DNA of 64,000 nt from CAVORB01 sp963736235. Its GTDB lineage: Bacteria; Pseudomonadota; Gammaproteobacteria; Chromatiales; Chromatiaceae. Location of the stretch: contig CAVTOR010000012.1 in NCBI GenBank assembly GCA_963736235.1, forward strand, positions 62,001-126,000, read 5' to 3'. Position numbers and translations under genes: made by a program. Positions 9,346 to 19,800 of this stretch are shown one piece after another (position 1 is the first letter of the stretch; each line of letters opens with the position of its first letter). Under the pieces are notes generated by a model. That model ran no database searches. It was not told where the DNA came from and saw nothing but the letters and a program-made list of their open reading frames with translations.

Positions 9346-10092
9346 ATGAAGCTTTTCAGATTTTCCTCTCCGGCCACCTTTTACCCCCTCGCGGGAAGGC
9401 TGATCCCCTTGTTCTGGGTGCTGGCGGCGATAACGCTCCTGGTGGGCCTCTACTGGGGATTCTTCGAGACCCCAGACCGGCTCGGCGGCACCAATCCGCA
9501 GAAGGAGTACTACCGGATCATCTTCATCCACGTGCCGGCGGCCTGGATGTCCATGTGGCTCTATCTGGTGCTGGCGGCCTGGTCCGCGATCGGCCTGGTG
9601 TTCAACACCCGCCTCTCCTTCATGATGGCGAACGCCACCGCCCCCACCGGCGCCATATTTACCTTCCTCGCCCTCTGGACCGGCGCCTTCTGGGGGCGGC
9701 CGAGCTGGGGTACCTGGTGGGACTGGGATCCGCGCCTCACCTCGGAGTTGATCCTGTTTTTCATCTATGTCGGCTACATCGCGCTGCAATCCGCCATCGA
9801 CGACCCGCGGCGTGCGGACCGCGCCTCCGCCCTGCTGGCCATCGTCGGGCTGGTGATGCTGCCGATCATCTTCTGGTCCATCAACTGCCCGGACCCCAAC
9901 CAGTGCGCGGCGCTGCACCAGCGCTCGTCCATGTCGCAAATGGAACCCAACATCCTCACTGCCATGCTGGTCATGACCTTCGCGTTCTGGATGTACTCCT
10001 TCGCCGCCATCCTCATGCGGGTGCGGGGGACGATCCTGAGCCGGGAGGCCGACACACATTGGGTCCGCGAGATCCTGGAGAAACAGACGTGA
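9346..10092 (+). CDS. ccmC: CcmC, haem delivery protein
   Basis: A 248-residue, six-helix protein of the haem-handling protein family that presents haem to CcmE on the periplasmic side. The tryptophan-rich motif WGTWWDWDP lies at residues 121-129, and His62 (IIFIHVPAAW) and His191 (ALHQRSS) are the expected axial ligands of the bound haem. Its stop overlaps the ccmD GTG (GTGA). Confidence 0.96.
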   Translation: MKLFRFSSPATFYPLAGRLIPLFWVLAAITLLVGLYWGFFETPDRLGGTNPQKEYYRIIFIHVPAAWMSMWLYLVLAAWSAIGLVFNTRLSFMMANATAPTGAIFTFLALWTGAFWGRPSWGTWWDWDPRLTSELILFFIYVGYIALQSAIDDPRRADRASALLAIVGLVMLPIIFWSINCPDPNQCAALHQRSSMSQMEPNILTAMLVMTFAFWMYSFAAILMRVRGTILSREADTHWVREILEKQT

Positions 10093-10256
10093 GCGACTTT
10101 CTCTCCCAGGGCGGCTACGCCTTCTTTGTATGGAGTTCCTACGGCATGACGCTGGTGCTGATGGTCGCGGAAATCCTTGCTTTACGGCATCGCGAGCGAA
10201 CCATTTCCGCGCGTCTGGGTCGATTAATGCGGATGCGCACCCGTGGAGGTACCTAA
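10089..10256 (+). CDS. ccmD: CcmD, small membrane subunit of haem release complex
   Basis: A 55-residue protein starting at GTG 10089, overlapping the last codon of ccmC. The sequence MSDFLSQGGYAFFVWSSYGM, then one transmembrane helix and a basic tail (RHRERTISARLGRLMRMRTR), has the one-helix layout of CcmD, which is needed to release holo-CcmE from CcmABC. ccmE starts 1 bp after its stop. Confidence 0.92.
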   Translation: MSDFLSQGGYAFFVWSSYGMTLVLMVAEILALRHRERTISARLGRLMRMRTRGGT

Positions 10257-10257
10257 A

Positions 10258-10740
10258 ATGAAAGCCAGACAGAAACGCATGTTGTTCGTGGCCTTCGGCA
10301 TTGTCGGCGTCGGCGTCGCCGCGCTGCTCGCGATCAACGCCTTACGCAGCAACATCGCCTATTTCTTCAGCCCATCCCAGGTCTTGGCCAACGAGGCCCC
10401 AGCCAACGCCCTGTTCCGGCTCGGCGGCCTGGTGGTGGAAGACAGCATGGCGCGTCAATCGGACGGCCTAACCATCACCTTCGACGTCACCGACAACGCG
10501 GAGACCGTCAAGGTGAGCTACACCGGCATCCTGCCCGACCTGTTCGGCGAGGGTCAGGGCGTGGTGACCAAGGGCCGCATGGGTCCCGAGGGCATGTTCT
10601 ACGCCGAGGAGGTGCTCGCCAAGCACGACGAGTCCTACATGCCGCCGGAGGTGGAGGCGACCCTGAAGACGGCCCACGCCAAGGGCGTCACCGAGATGGC
10701 GGCCGGCCAGGGCGCCGGCGGAGCCGCGGCAAGCCGATGA
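10258..10740 (+). CDS. ccmE: CcmE, periplasmic haem chaperone
   Basis: A 160-residue membrane-anchored OB-fold protein that binds haem covalently through a histidine and carries it from CcmC to CcmF. The haem-binding segment LAKHDESYMPPEV gives His123 (covalent) and Tyr127 (axial). A single N-terminal helix spans residues about 8-27. ATG 10258 with GGAGG 9 bp upstream is preferred over the in-frame GTG at 10243. The stop overlaps the ccmF ATG. Confidence 0.96.
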   Translation: MKARQKRMLFVAFGIVGVGVAALLAINALRSNIAYFFSPSQVLANEAPANALFRLGGLVVEDSMARQSDGLTITFDVTDNAETVKVSYTGILPDLFGEGQGVVTKGRMGPEGMFYAEEVLAKHDESYMPPEVEATLKTAHAKGVTEMAAGQGAGGAAASR

Positions 10741-12725
10741 TTCCCGAGCTCGGACATTTCGCCCTCATCCTGGCCCTGGGTCTCGCGATCATTCAGGCTG
10801 CGTTTCCGCTCGCCGGGTCCTTCAATGGCAACCGCGGCTGGATGGCCATGGCACGGCCTCTGGCGTGGGGCCAGTTTACCTTCTCCGCAATCGCGTTCGC
10901 CTGCCTGCTGCAGGCGTTCCTCACGGATGACTTCTCGGTTGCCTATGTGGCGACCAACTCCAACAGCCTGATGCCGACCCTATACAAGGTTTCGGCGGTT
11001 TGGGGCGCGCACGAAGGCTCCCTGCTGCTGTGGGCCCTGTTCCTGGCGGCCTGGGGCGCCGCCGTGGCCGCCTTCAGCCCCAACCTGCCGCCTCAGGTGG
11101 TGTCCCGCGTGCTGTCGGTGATGGGTATGGTCGCCATCGGCTTCCTGCTTTTCATGCTGCTAACCTCTAATCCGTTCGATCGCATCTTTCCGGCGCCCCT
11201 CGAGGGCCGCGACCTCAATCCCCTGCTGCAGGACCCGGGACTGGCCATCCACCCGCCCATGCTCTACATGGGATACGTCGGTTTCTCAGTGGCCTTCGCC
11301 TTCGCCATCGCGGCCTTGATCGGGGGCAAGCTCGACGCGGCGTGGGCGCGCTGGTCGCGACCCTGGACCACGGTGGCCTGGATCTTTCTTACCCTCGGCA
11401 TCGCGCTCGGCAGCTGGTGGGCTTACTACGAGCTGGGCTGGGGCGGCTGGTGGTTCTGGGACCCGGTGGAAAACGCCTCCTTCATGCCCTGGCTCGCCGG
11501 CACTGCACTGATCCACTCGCTTGCGGTGACGGAGAAGCGCGGCGCCTTCAAGAGCTGGACCGTGCTGCTCGCCATCTTCGCCTTCTCCCTGAGCCTGCTC
11601 GGCACCTTCCTGGTGCGCTCCGGGGTGCTGACCTCGGTACACGCCTTCGCCACCGACCCCACACGCGGCACCTTCATCCTGATCTTCCTGTGCATCGTCA
11701 TCGGCGGCTCCCTGGCTCTTTACGCCTGGCGGGCACCGGCGGTCTCCGGGGGCGGTCGCTTCGATCTGCTCTCCCGCGAGAGCTTCCTGCTCACGAACAA
11801 CCTGCTGCTCACCCTGCTCACCGCGCTAATCCTGCTCGGCACCCTGGCGCCGCTGATCTACGAGGCGATGGGCTGGGGCAAGATCTCGGTGGGCTTCCCC
11901 TGGTTCAACAAGATGTTCGTGGCCATCACGCCTTTCCTGGCGCTCTTCATGGGCATCGGGCACATGACACGCTGGAAACACGATGATCCCGAGCGCCTGG
12001 TGGGCGAGCTTTGGGTCGCCGCCGCCCTCGGCGGCGCGGCTGCCATCGTTGCCGTCATCTTCATGCCGCTGACCTCGGGTGCCTGGTTCTATGTCCCCCT
12101 CGGCCTGGGCCTGGCGGTATGGCTGCTGTTCTCGCATCTGTTGGGCATCCGCGAACGGCTCAAGCACAAACAGGGCATCAGATCCCTGTTCACGGATCTC
12201 GCCGGCAACGGACGCAGCTACTACGGTATGGTGCTGGCGCACCTCGGCGTCGCCATGTTCATCGTCGGCGCTACCATGGTCTCCAACTTCGGCCTGGAGA
12301 AGGACGTGCGCATGTCTCCCGGCGACGAGCAGGAAGCGGCGGACTACCGCTTTCAGTTCCTCGGCGTGAAGGACCACCGTGGTCCCAACTACACGGCCGC
12401 GCGCGGGCACTTCCTGGTGTTCGACGGCGACAAGCAGGTAGCCGAGCTCTGGCCGGAGAAGCGAACCTATTTCACCTCGGCCAAGCCCATGACCGAGGCG
12501 TCCATCGACTGGGGCTTTACCCGCGACCTGTACGTCTCCCTCGGCGAGCCCGTGGGCGGCGGCGACTGGGCGCTGCGCATCTACTACAAGCCCTACGTGC
12601 GCTGGATCTGGCTAGGCGCCGTACTCATGGCGCTGGGAGGAATCCTTGCCGTCACCGATCGCCGCTATCGCAGCGCCCGCAAGACGGCCAAGATACCGGC
12701 CGGGGCCGCCACGGCGAGAACCTGA
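10737..12725 (+). CDS. ccmF: CcmF, cytochrome c haem lyase subunit
   Basis: A 662-residue polytopic protein, the core of the haem lyase that joins haem to CxxCH of apocytochromes. The tryptophan-rich motif begins at Trp235 (WGGWWFWDPVENASFMPWL), preceded by a long run of helices and followed by FLVRSGVLTSVHAFATD, all typical of CcmF. A large periplasmic domain lies before the last helix. ATG overlaps the ccmE stop (ATGA); ccmG follows after 3 bp. Confidence 0.97.
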   Translation: MIPELGHFALILALGLAIIQAAFPLAGSFNGNRGWMAMARPLAWGQFTFSAIAFACLLQAFLTDDFSVAYVATNSNSLMPTLYKVSAVWGAHEGSLLLWALFLAAWGAAVAAFSPNLPPQVVSRVLSVMGMVAIGFLLFMLLTSNPFDRIFPAPLEGRDLNPLLQDPGLAIHPPMLYMGYVGFSVAFAFAIAALIGGKLDAAWARWSRPWTTVAWIFLTLGIALGSWWAYYELGWGGWWFWDPVENASFMPWLAGTALIHSLAVTEKRGAFKSWTVLLAIFAFSLSLLGTFLVRSGVLTSVHAFATDPTRGTFILIFLCIVIGGSLALYAWRAPAVSGGGRFDLLSRESFLLTNNLLLTLLTALILLGTLAPLIYEAMGWGKISVGFPWFNKMFVAITPFLALFMGIGHMTRWKHDDPERLVGELWVAAALGGAAAIVAVIFMPLTSGAWFYVPLGLGLAVWLLFSHLLGIRERLKHKQGIRSLFTDLAGNGRSYYGMVLAHLGVAMFIVGATMVSNFGLEKDVRMSPGDEQEAADYRFQFLGVKDHRGPNYTAARGHFLVFDGDKQVAELWPEKRTYFTSAKPMTEASIDWGFTRDLYVSLGEPVGGGDWALRIYYKPYVRWIWLGAVLMALGGILAVTDRRYRSARKTAKIPAGAATART

Positions 12726-12728
12726 GTC

Positions 12729-13283
12729 ATGGGGAAATCGCTGAAGTTCCTGTTTCCGCTGGGGCTCTTCATCGCCCTCGCGGCACTGCTGTTCTACGGG
12801 TTGGGCACGGACCCGCGAAAGGTCCCGTCCCCGCTGGTCGGCAAGCCGGCGCCCGCGTTTACACTGCCAGTGCTCAACGACCCGGGCCGGAGCGTCTCGG
12901 ACGCGGACCTCAAGGGCAAGGTCTCGCTGGTGAACGTCTGGGCCTCGTGGTGCGTGTCCTGCCGGGCGGAGCACGCCCAGCTCATGCGCCTCGCTCGTGA
13001 GCTCAAGGAAGTCCAGATCCTCGGGCTCAACTGGAAGGACGAGGCGGCCGACGCGCTGCGCATGCTGAAGCTTTCCGGCGACCCCTACCTGTTCAGCGCC
13101 TACGACCCGGACAACAAGGTGGGCATCCACTGGGGCGTCTACGGTGCACCGGAGACCTTCGTCGTAGATAGCGACGGCATCATCTGTTACAAGAAAATCG
13201 GACCGGTGGGACCGGGCACCTGGGAAACGGAGCTCTCACCCACCGTGGATTGGCAAACCCTGAAGTGCAAGGTGCAGATTTGA
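12729..13283 (+). CDS. ccmG: CcmG/DsbE, thioredoxin-like reductant of apocytochrome c
   Basis: A 184-residue periplasmic thioredoxin held by an N-terminal helix (residues 7-24). The active site is WASWCVSCRAEH (Cys75, Cys78), and GVYGAPETFVVD supplies the cis-Pro and the GVxGxPETF motif typical of DsbE. It keeps the CxxCH thiols reduced before haem attachment. Its TGA overlaps the presumed ccmH start. Confidence 0.95.
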   Translation: MGKSLKFLFPLGLFIALAALLFYGLGTDPRKVPSPLVGKPAPAFTLPVLNDPGRSVSDADLKGKVSLVNVWASWCVSCRAEHAQLMRLARELKEVQILGLNWKDEAADALRMLKLSGDPYLFSAYDPDNKVGIHWGVYGAPETFVVDSDGIICYKKIGPVGPGTWETELSPTVDWQTLKCKVQI

Positions 13284-13771
13284 GTAGCTTGATCCGACTG
13301 CCGGCCCTGCTGTTGGCCGGCCTCTTGGCAGCGTCCATCGCCGGCGCGTACACGTTAGAGGAATTCACCTTCGACGACCCGGCGCGCGCCGAGGAGTTTC
13401 GTGACCTCATCGACGAGCTGCGCTGCCTGGTGTGCCAGAACGAATCGCTCGCCGGTTCCCAGGCCGAGTTGGCCCAGGACCTGCGCGAAGAGGTCTACCG
13501 CATGATGCAGGCGGGCCAGTCTCGTGACGAGATCGTCGAGTTCCTGGTCGCCCGCTACGGCGATTTCGTGCTCTACGACCCGCCGGTGAAGCTTTCCACC
13601 TATCCGCTCTGGTTTGGACCCCTGCTCCTCGCGGGGATCGGCGGCTTCTTCCTGCTCCGCACCCTGGTGCGCAAGAAGAAGAGTCCGGATGCGGATCTGT
13701 CCGAGGAAGAACGTAAGCGCCTGCAGGAACTGCTGTCCGCCGCTGACAGCAATCAGGACAACAAGCAATGA
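13280..13771 (+). CDS. ccmH: CcmH/CycL, cytochrome c maturation thiol protein
   Basis: A 163-residue protein with a signal peptide, the LRCLVCQNESLAGSQAELA active-site block (Cys49, Cys52) and a C-terminal membrane helix with a basic tail (RTLVRKKK). It takes part in reduction of apocytochrome thiols with CcmG and CcmI. I place the start at TTG 13280: it begins the signal peptide (MSSLIRLPALLLAGLLA), overlaps the ccmG TGA as TTGA, and follows AAGGTG by 5 bp. Confidence 0.93.
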   Translation: MSSLIRLPALLLAGLLAASIAGAYTLEEFTFDDPARAEEFRDLIDELRCLVCQNESLAGSQAELAQDLREEVYRMMQAGQSRDEIVEFLVARYGDFVLYDPPVKLSTYPLWFGPLLLAGIGGFFLLRTLVRKKKSPDADLSEEERKRLQELLSAADSNQDNKQ

Positions 13772-15084
13772 TCATCTTTTGGATACTCGCCGCCGGGCTC
13801 ATGGGTCTGGCGCTGTTGTTCGTCGTCACGCCGCTGCTCTCGGGGCGCGCTCCCGAGCCAGGCATCGACCAGGACCAGCTCAACCTCGAGGTGTTCCGCC
13901 AGCAACTGCAGGAGCTGGAAGCGGACCTGGTTGCTGGCAACCTGGACCAGACCCAGTACAAGGCCGCGCGCCGCGACCTGGAGCGCGAGCTGCTGTACGA
14001 CGTCGATGGAGAAGGCGCCTCCTCGCCCCCGGCGGCGACCGATCGCGGCGGGCTCCTGACCGCGCTGGTGCTCGCCGTGGCCGTGCCAGCCTCCGCCATT
14101 GGCCTCTATCTCTACATCGGCGACAACACTATCATCCCCCGCCTGGAGGCTGCGGCCGCCGGCCAGCCCACGGCGCCAGCGGGGCACCCCGCCACCCCAG
14201 GCGGCGAGGTCCCGCCGTTGGACGTGCTGGTGCAACGTCTGGCGGAGAAGATGGAGCAGAACCCGGACAACCTGGAAGGCTGGCTGATGCTCGGACGCAC
14301 CTACTTCGCGGTCAATGAGCCCGGCAAGGCGCTCGCGGCCTTGGAGAAGGCATACGGGCTCGCGCCGCAGAACCCGGAGGTCATCAGCTCTTACGCCCAA
14401 GCAGTGGCCAGCAACGCGGGCGGCAAGCTCGCGGGCCGTCCCGCGGAGCTGATCCGCGCCGCGCTCGAAATCGATCCCGACAACGCCACGGCCCGCTGGC
14501 TGGACGGCCTGGTCTCCTACCAGGAGGGAAACTTCGACGCGGCCATCGCGCGCTGGGAGTCGATCCTGGCAAGCCTGGATCCCCAGGGAAAGGAGGCGGC
14601 CGAGCTGCGTGAGTTCATCGCCGAGGCCCGCCAGCGCGGTGGCTCCGCCGAACCCGCGCCACCAACGGAGGCGGCTGCGGAGGAAGCCTCCGAGCCCGAA
14701 ACCGCCAAGGCGCCGTCGGCGGAAGCGGCCGAATCCACGGCCGGCGTCGTGGTTCAGGTCGCCCTGGCGGAGCCCCTCTGGCCCAAGGCGGACCAGAACG
14801 CCACCCTGTTCGTCTACGCCAAGGCGGTCTCAGGCCCGCCCATGCCTCTGGCCGTGAAGCGGATGAAGGTCGCGGACCTCCCGGCGACCGTGACCCTGGA
14901 CGATGGCATGGCCATGATGCCCGCCATGCGTCTGTCCAATTTCCCCGAGGTCACGGTCGGCGCCCGGATCTCCACGAGTGGCCAGGCCACGCCCCAAAGC
15001 GGGGATCTGGAAGGAGAGGTGAGCCCGGTAAAGGCGGGCCGATCGGAGCCAGTCGAAGTGCTCATCGACAGGGTGCGCCCATAG
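13768..15084 (+). CDS. ccmI: CcmI/CycH, apocytochrome c chaperone
   Basis: A 438-residue protein starting with a membrane helix (residues 2-23), then a cytoplasmic leucine-zipper-like segment (QLNLEVFRQQLQELEADL), a second helix (residues about 94-116), and a periplasmic part with TPR repeats (NPDNLEGWLMLGRTYFAVNEPGKALAALEKA is the clearest) that hold apocytochrome C-termini. A Glu/Ala/Pro-rich linker (about 290-330) leads to a beta-rich C-terminal domain. This long, two-part CcmI is common in proteobacteria. Last gene of the ccm operon. Confidence 0.93.
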   Translation: MIIFWILAAGLMGLALLFVVTPLLSGRAPEPGIDQDQLNLEVFRQQLQELEADLVAGNLDQTQYKAARRDLERELLYDVDGEGASSPPAATDRGGLLTALVLAVAVPASAIGLYLYIGDNTIIPRLEAAAAGQPTAPAGHPATPGGEVPPLDVLVQRLAEKMEQNPDNLEGWLMLGRTYFAVNEPGKALAALEKAYGLAPQNPEVISSYAQAVASNAGGKLAGRPAELIRAALEIDPDNATARWLDGLVSYQEGNFDAAIARWESILASLDPQGKEAAELREFIAEARQRGGSAEPAPPTEAAAEEASEPETAKAPSAEAAESTAGVVVQVALAEPLWPKADQNATLFVYAKAVSGPPMPLAVKRMKVADLPATVTLDDGMAMMPAMRLSNFPEVTVGARISTSGQATPQSGDLEGEVSPVKAGRSEPVEVLIDRVRP

Positions 15085-15170
15085 CGTGCCGTCCTCTCGA
15101 TCCACGCAAACCAGAAGGCCCTGTTGGGGCGACGGACCGACCCCTGCCTGGCTCAGCCCGCCCCCTACCC

Positions 15171-16027
15171 TTACCGCACGTTCTGCTTGAACGCGGGCAC
15201 CTGTGCGTTCTTGGCCTTGGAGAAGTTGGCGAAGGTGACGTTCACCGTCACCAGGGCGACGTCCTTGAAGTCCGCATCCGTCACGTCGGCGTGGCGCAGC
15301 ACGGCGCCCATCAGCTGAGCCCCTTCGAGGTTCGCCCCGCGTCAGGTTGGCGTGGTGCAGGTTGACGTCGCGCAGTGAAGCGCCGCGCAGATCGGCCCCG
15401 ACCAGGCTGGCCTCGCGCATGTTGGCGAGGTTGAGCACGACGGGGATGCGATCACCCCCGCCGCCGAGGCGCGCGCCGTCGAGCCGAGCTCGGAACAGCT
15501 TGACACCGTTCATGTGCGTGTTCTGGATATCGGCGCCGCTGAGATCGCACCCGCTCATCAAGGTCTCGATAAGCAGGGAACCCTGAATGCCGGCACCGGG
15601 TAGCCTTCCTTCACGAAAACAGGCGTCGGTGAGGTCGGTCCGATCGATCAGGGCATCGGACAGGTCCGAGCCGTGGAGGTCGACGTAGCGCATGTCGCAG
15701 GACAGAAGCCGCACGCCCACGCATCTTGCAGTTGGTCAACACGGCGCCGCTCCCGGGGGAGCCGTCGCTTAACTTGGCCTCTTCGAACAAGGCGCCGGTA
15801 AGGTCCGCCTTGTCCAACTGGGTGCGGATCAGGATGGCGCCCTGGAGCGTCGCGCCCGCGAGGTCGGCCCCCATGAGGTCCGCCTCCTGCAGCCAGGCAC
15901 CGCTGAGGTCGGCGCCGCGCAGATCGGCACCGTCGAGGATATCGTCACGCAGGTCGGCGCCGAGCAGGCTGTCCGCCTCGACCACTCGCAGTACTTCATG
16001 CGTTTCCTTGTGTCGGATCTCGATCAC
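15171..16027 (-). CDS. Pentapeptide-repeat protein (frameshifted in this sequence)
   Basis: Reads as a right-handed quadrilateral beta-helix protein of about 284 residues made of A(D/N)LxX repeats (LRGADLSGAWLQEADLMGAD near the N-terminus; ANMREASLVGADLRGASLRD in the middle). Two +1 shifts, each an extra G in a G-run near 15717-15720 and 15340-15343, break the frame; removing them gives one ORF ending in AFKQNVR at 15171. The GTG start (16027) overlaps the TGA of the upstream tail reading frame, so it is translationally coupled to the RND locus. Function is unknown; some pentapeptide proteins mimic DNA or scaffold membrane proteins. Confidence 0.78.
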
Positions 16028-16837
16028 GATTGCGTTCTCCGCTTGACCCGGATTCCACGACCGCCGCCCCGGGCGACCCGTCTCGCCGCGGCGGCTGTGC
16101 TCGACCTGTCTCCGCTACCCTGAGAGGTCGCTAATTTGGTCGTCACGCCCGGCACCTCGTGCCCGTTGATTTCTTTTTCCTGCTCCGCGGACTCGTTTTC
16201 TGCCCTCGGCGCGCCCGGATCCTGGACGATGCCGGGCGCGGGGGTCTCGGCCAATCCCGGAGTTCCTACGGGAGCGGCATTCGCCGCGGGACCCGGGGCA
16301 CCGTCCATCGCGCGCCCACCCCCGCGCGCCGCCGTCTTTCTCGCTGACGTCTTCTTCGGCGCGGCCTTCTTCTTGGTGGCCTTCTTGGCTACGGTCTTTT
16401 TCACACCGGCCTTCTTGGCCGCTGGTCTTCTCGGGACCACCGCTGGCTTCTCGTCCGCGGCGACAGGCGCGGGCCCCTCGCCCGCTGAAGCGGGAGAAAC
16501 CTCGGGCTTGGTCGTGGGCCGCGGGTTCGAAGGATGCGCGCTGAGCCGTTGCAGTCGCGGGCTGTGAGCCGCCGCCTGCGGTGGTGGCAGGATCCGCCGA
16601 CTGGGGCCGGGCTACCACCAGATGGCGTCCCGTTGGCCACTCCCGGGGAGTCGGCCCCGGGCCCGACGGCTTGCGGCTTGCGCGCTTGGGCAGCAATCCA
16701 CCGAGGATTACCTGCAGCAGCCGCCAAATCGACAGGAGCACGGTGCTGACGGTACTGAACACCCAGATCACCGCCGACACCAACCCACCCCACAGACGCA
16801 CCCAAAGAGGCGTACCCGCTGCGCGGACCCAAGGAGC
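16024..16837 (-). CDS. Reading frame continuing the RND gene: repeated segment plus Lys/Ala-rich tail
   Basis: About 270 codons in the same frame as the RND pump and separated from it only by one TAG (16838-16840). It opens with TPLWVRLWGGLVSAVIWVF, a near repeat of TPLWVRIWGGLVSAVFWVF at the pump C-terminus, then a second hydrophobic stretch (LLSIWRLLQVILGGLL), a Pro-rich linker, and after one +1 shift (near 16530) a histone H1-like AAKKAGVKKTVAKKATKKK region. It could be a C-terminal extension cut off by a sequence error, or a separate small membrane protein. It is coupled to the pentapeptide gene by a GTGA overlap. Confidence 0.5.
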
Positions 16838-19800
16838 CTACCCGGCAAGCCCGAACACCCAGAACACGGCGGAGACGAGCCCGCCCCAGATCCGCACCCA
16901 CAGCGGCGTGCGCGCGGTAGTCGGGGCAACGCCGCCGCCGGCGACCTCCTCGACCTCCGCGTAGCGCCCGGAGAGCTCGATCTCGCCGCTCTCCGTCTCT
17001 TCCAGATAGAAACGCTTGCGCAGGCTGATGCAGCCCAGGGGAATGACGATCACCGCCATCAGGGTGGCGACGCCGGCGCCGAACAGCAAGCTCACCGCCA
17101 TGCCCTGGAAGATGGGGTCGTAGATGATGGCCCAGGCGCCCGCCATCAGGGTCAGCGAGGTGATCAGGATGGGACGCATGCGGATCTCGGCGCCCGCCAC
17201 CGCCGCCTCGCGCACGCTCTTGCCCTTCTCGACCTCGATCTTGACGAACTCCACGATCAGGATGGACTGGCGCACGATGATGCCGCCCAGGGCGATCATG
17301 CCCGATCATCGAGGTCGCGGTAAACTCCGCGCCCATGATCAGGTGTCCCGGGACGATACCGATCAGGGTCAAGCGGGATCGGGGACATGATGAGCCCGGC
17401 GATGGCGAAATCGCGGAACTCCCAGACGATCAGGCCGTAGATCAGCACCAGGGCGGCCATGAAGGCCAGCCCCATGTCGCGGAAGGTCTCGTAGGTGACG
17501 GTCCACTCGCCGCTCCACTCGAAGCCGGAGACCGAGTCGTCCGTCCGGCGGCCCGATCAGGCCCATGGGCATGCCGGTCATGGTCACACCGTCCGGGCGT
17601 GATATAGTTCTCCAGCAGGTCCTCGACGCCGTACATGCCGTAGATTGGCGCCCCCAGATCGCCCTCCATCTCACCGACGACGTATTCCATGGGGCGCAGG
17701 TCCTTGTGGTAGATGATGGGATCCTCGGGCTTTTTGACGAAACGGCCCAGCTCGGCCAGGGGCACCATTTGACCATCCGGCGTGGCGATGGGCAGGGAGC
17801 CCATGGCGTTCAGCTCGGCGCGGTTGGCGAGCGGGAGCTGGAGCACGATATAGGTTGGCTCCAGCACGTTGCCGCGCTTGACGTCGCCGACCTTGAACCC
17901 GCCCATGGCCATGGCCAGGTTCTGGTTGATGGTGTCGACCGAGACGCCACGGCGCACGGCCTTCTCGGTGTCGACCTCGAAGCGCCAGTACTCGTAGGGC
18001 TCGGCCATGTAGTTGTCGACGTCGACGATGTTCTCCACCTCCTCGAACATGGCCGTCATGTCCGCCGCCACCTGGCGTCGTACCTGCTCGTTGGGGCCGT
18101 AGACCTCGGCGACCACGGTCTGCAGCACCGGCGGCCCCGGCGGCATCTCCACCACCGCGATCTTGGCGCCTAGGCGTTGCGCAAGTGGCGTCAGCAGTCG
18201 CGCGGGCCTCGACCGCGAGCGCATGACTGCCCTTTTCGCGCTCGTTCTTGTCCTTGAGCATGACCAGCAGGTCGCCTTCCCACGGGTTCTGGCGCAGGTA
18301 GTAATGCCGCACCATGCCGTTGAAGTTGAAGGGCTGGGCGGTGCCGGCATAGGTCTGCACGGCCGTGACCTCGGGCATCTCCCGCACCTTCTCGGCGAGC
18401 TGACGGACCACGTTGGCGGTCTCGGGCAGGGCGGTCCCCTCGGGCATATTGACGACGACGCTGAACTCCGGCTTGTTGTCGAAGGGCAGCATCTTTACCG
18501 GCACCGTCTTGGTGTAGAAGAGCACGCAGACGCCGGCCGTGACGGCAATGACGGAGACCAGGAACACGATACCGAGGGTGCGGTTCTCCACCAACGGCAG
18601 CACCAGCGGGCGGTAAAGCTTGCCGACGATGCGCCGGGTACGCTCCTCGCGGCGCTCCGCCTTGTGCAGCGCCGCCATCTTGGGCCTCACCCGCAGGGCG
18701 AACCAGGGGGTGAACACAAAGGCCGCCACCAGCGAGAAGAACATGGCGGAGGAGCCCGAGGACCGGGATCGGCCGCATGTAGGGTCCCATCAGACCGCTG
18801 ACCCAACCCATGGGCAACAGCGCGGCAATGATGGTGAAGGTGGCAAGAATCGTCGGGTTGCCCACCTCGTCCACGGCTCGAACCGCGTGAGCGATGGATG
18901 TCTTACCCACCTCCAACCAGTGTCGGAAGATGTTCTCCACCACCACGGTGGCGTCGTCCACCAGGATGCCGATGGCGAAGATCAGGGCGAACAGGCTGAC
19001 CCGGTCGATGGTGTAATCCACCATCAGTGCCCACCAGATCGTGAGCAGGATGACGACCGGGATCACGGTGATGACCACAAACGCGGCGCGGGCGCCAAGG
19101 CCGATCAGGCACAGAATCGAGACGATGAACGCAGCCTCCAACATGGCCTGCAAGAGTTCGTTGACCTTGTCGTTGGCGGTCTTGCCGTAGTTGCGCGTGA
19201 TCTCGACGTTGACGTTGGAGGGGATGAGGCTGCCCTCCAGTTTCTGGAGCTTTTCGAGCACCGCATTGGCCACGGTCACGCCGTTGGTCTTCTCCTTCTT
19301 GGCGATAGCCAGGGTCACGGCCTGCTCGCCGTTGGCCGTCAGCTCGCCCTCATAGGCTGGCCCCGTGAACTGGGTAACGATCTCGTCCGCATCCTCTGGC
19401 GTGTGCTCCACCCGCGCCACATCCCCGACGTAGATGGGGCGTCCACCCTGCGAGCCGACCACCAGGCGGGCAACATCGTCGGCACTGCGAAGGAAGGCAC
19501 CGGAGTAGACGTTGTAGGCGGAACCGCCGGATTCCGACCCTCCAGTCGCGAGCTCCGAGTTGGCGGTCTGGATGGTCCCGGCGATCCGGTCCAAGGTAAT
19601 GCCGTGTCCCGCAAGCCGCTCCATCAGGACTTCGACCCGTATCTGGTCCTCGCGTCCGCCGACCACGAATCCCTTGCCCGTGTTCTTCACCGAGCCGAGC
19701 TCCTGGAGCACATCCAGGGCCAGGGTGCGGAGCTGGGCGTCGCTCACCTCCTTCGACCACAAAGTGACCGTGACCACGGGGACATCGTCGACGCTCACCG

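Noticed and set aside
13250..13279. Earlier in-frame TTG start for ccmH
   Set aside because: It would add ten hydrophilic residues before the signal peptide; TTG at 13280 has a better ribosome site and the overlap typical of this operon.
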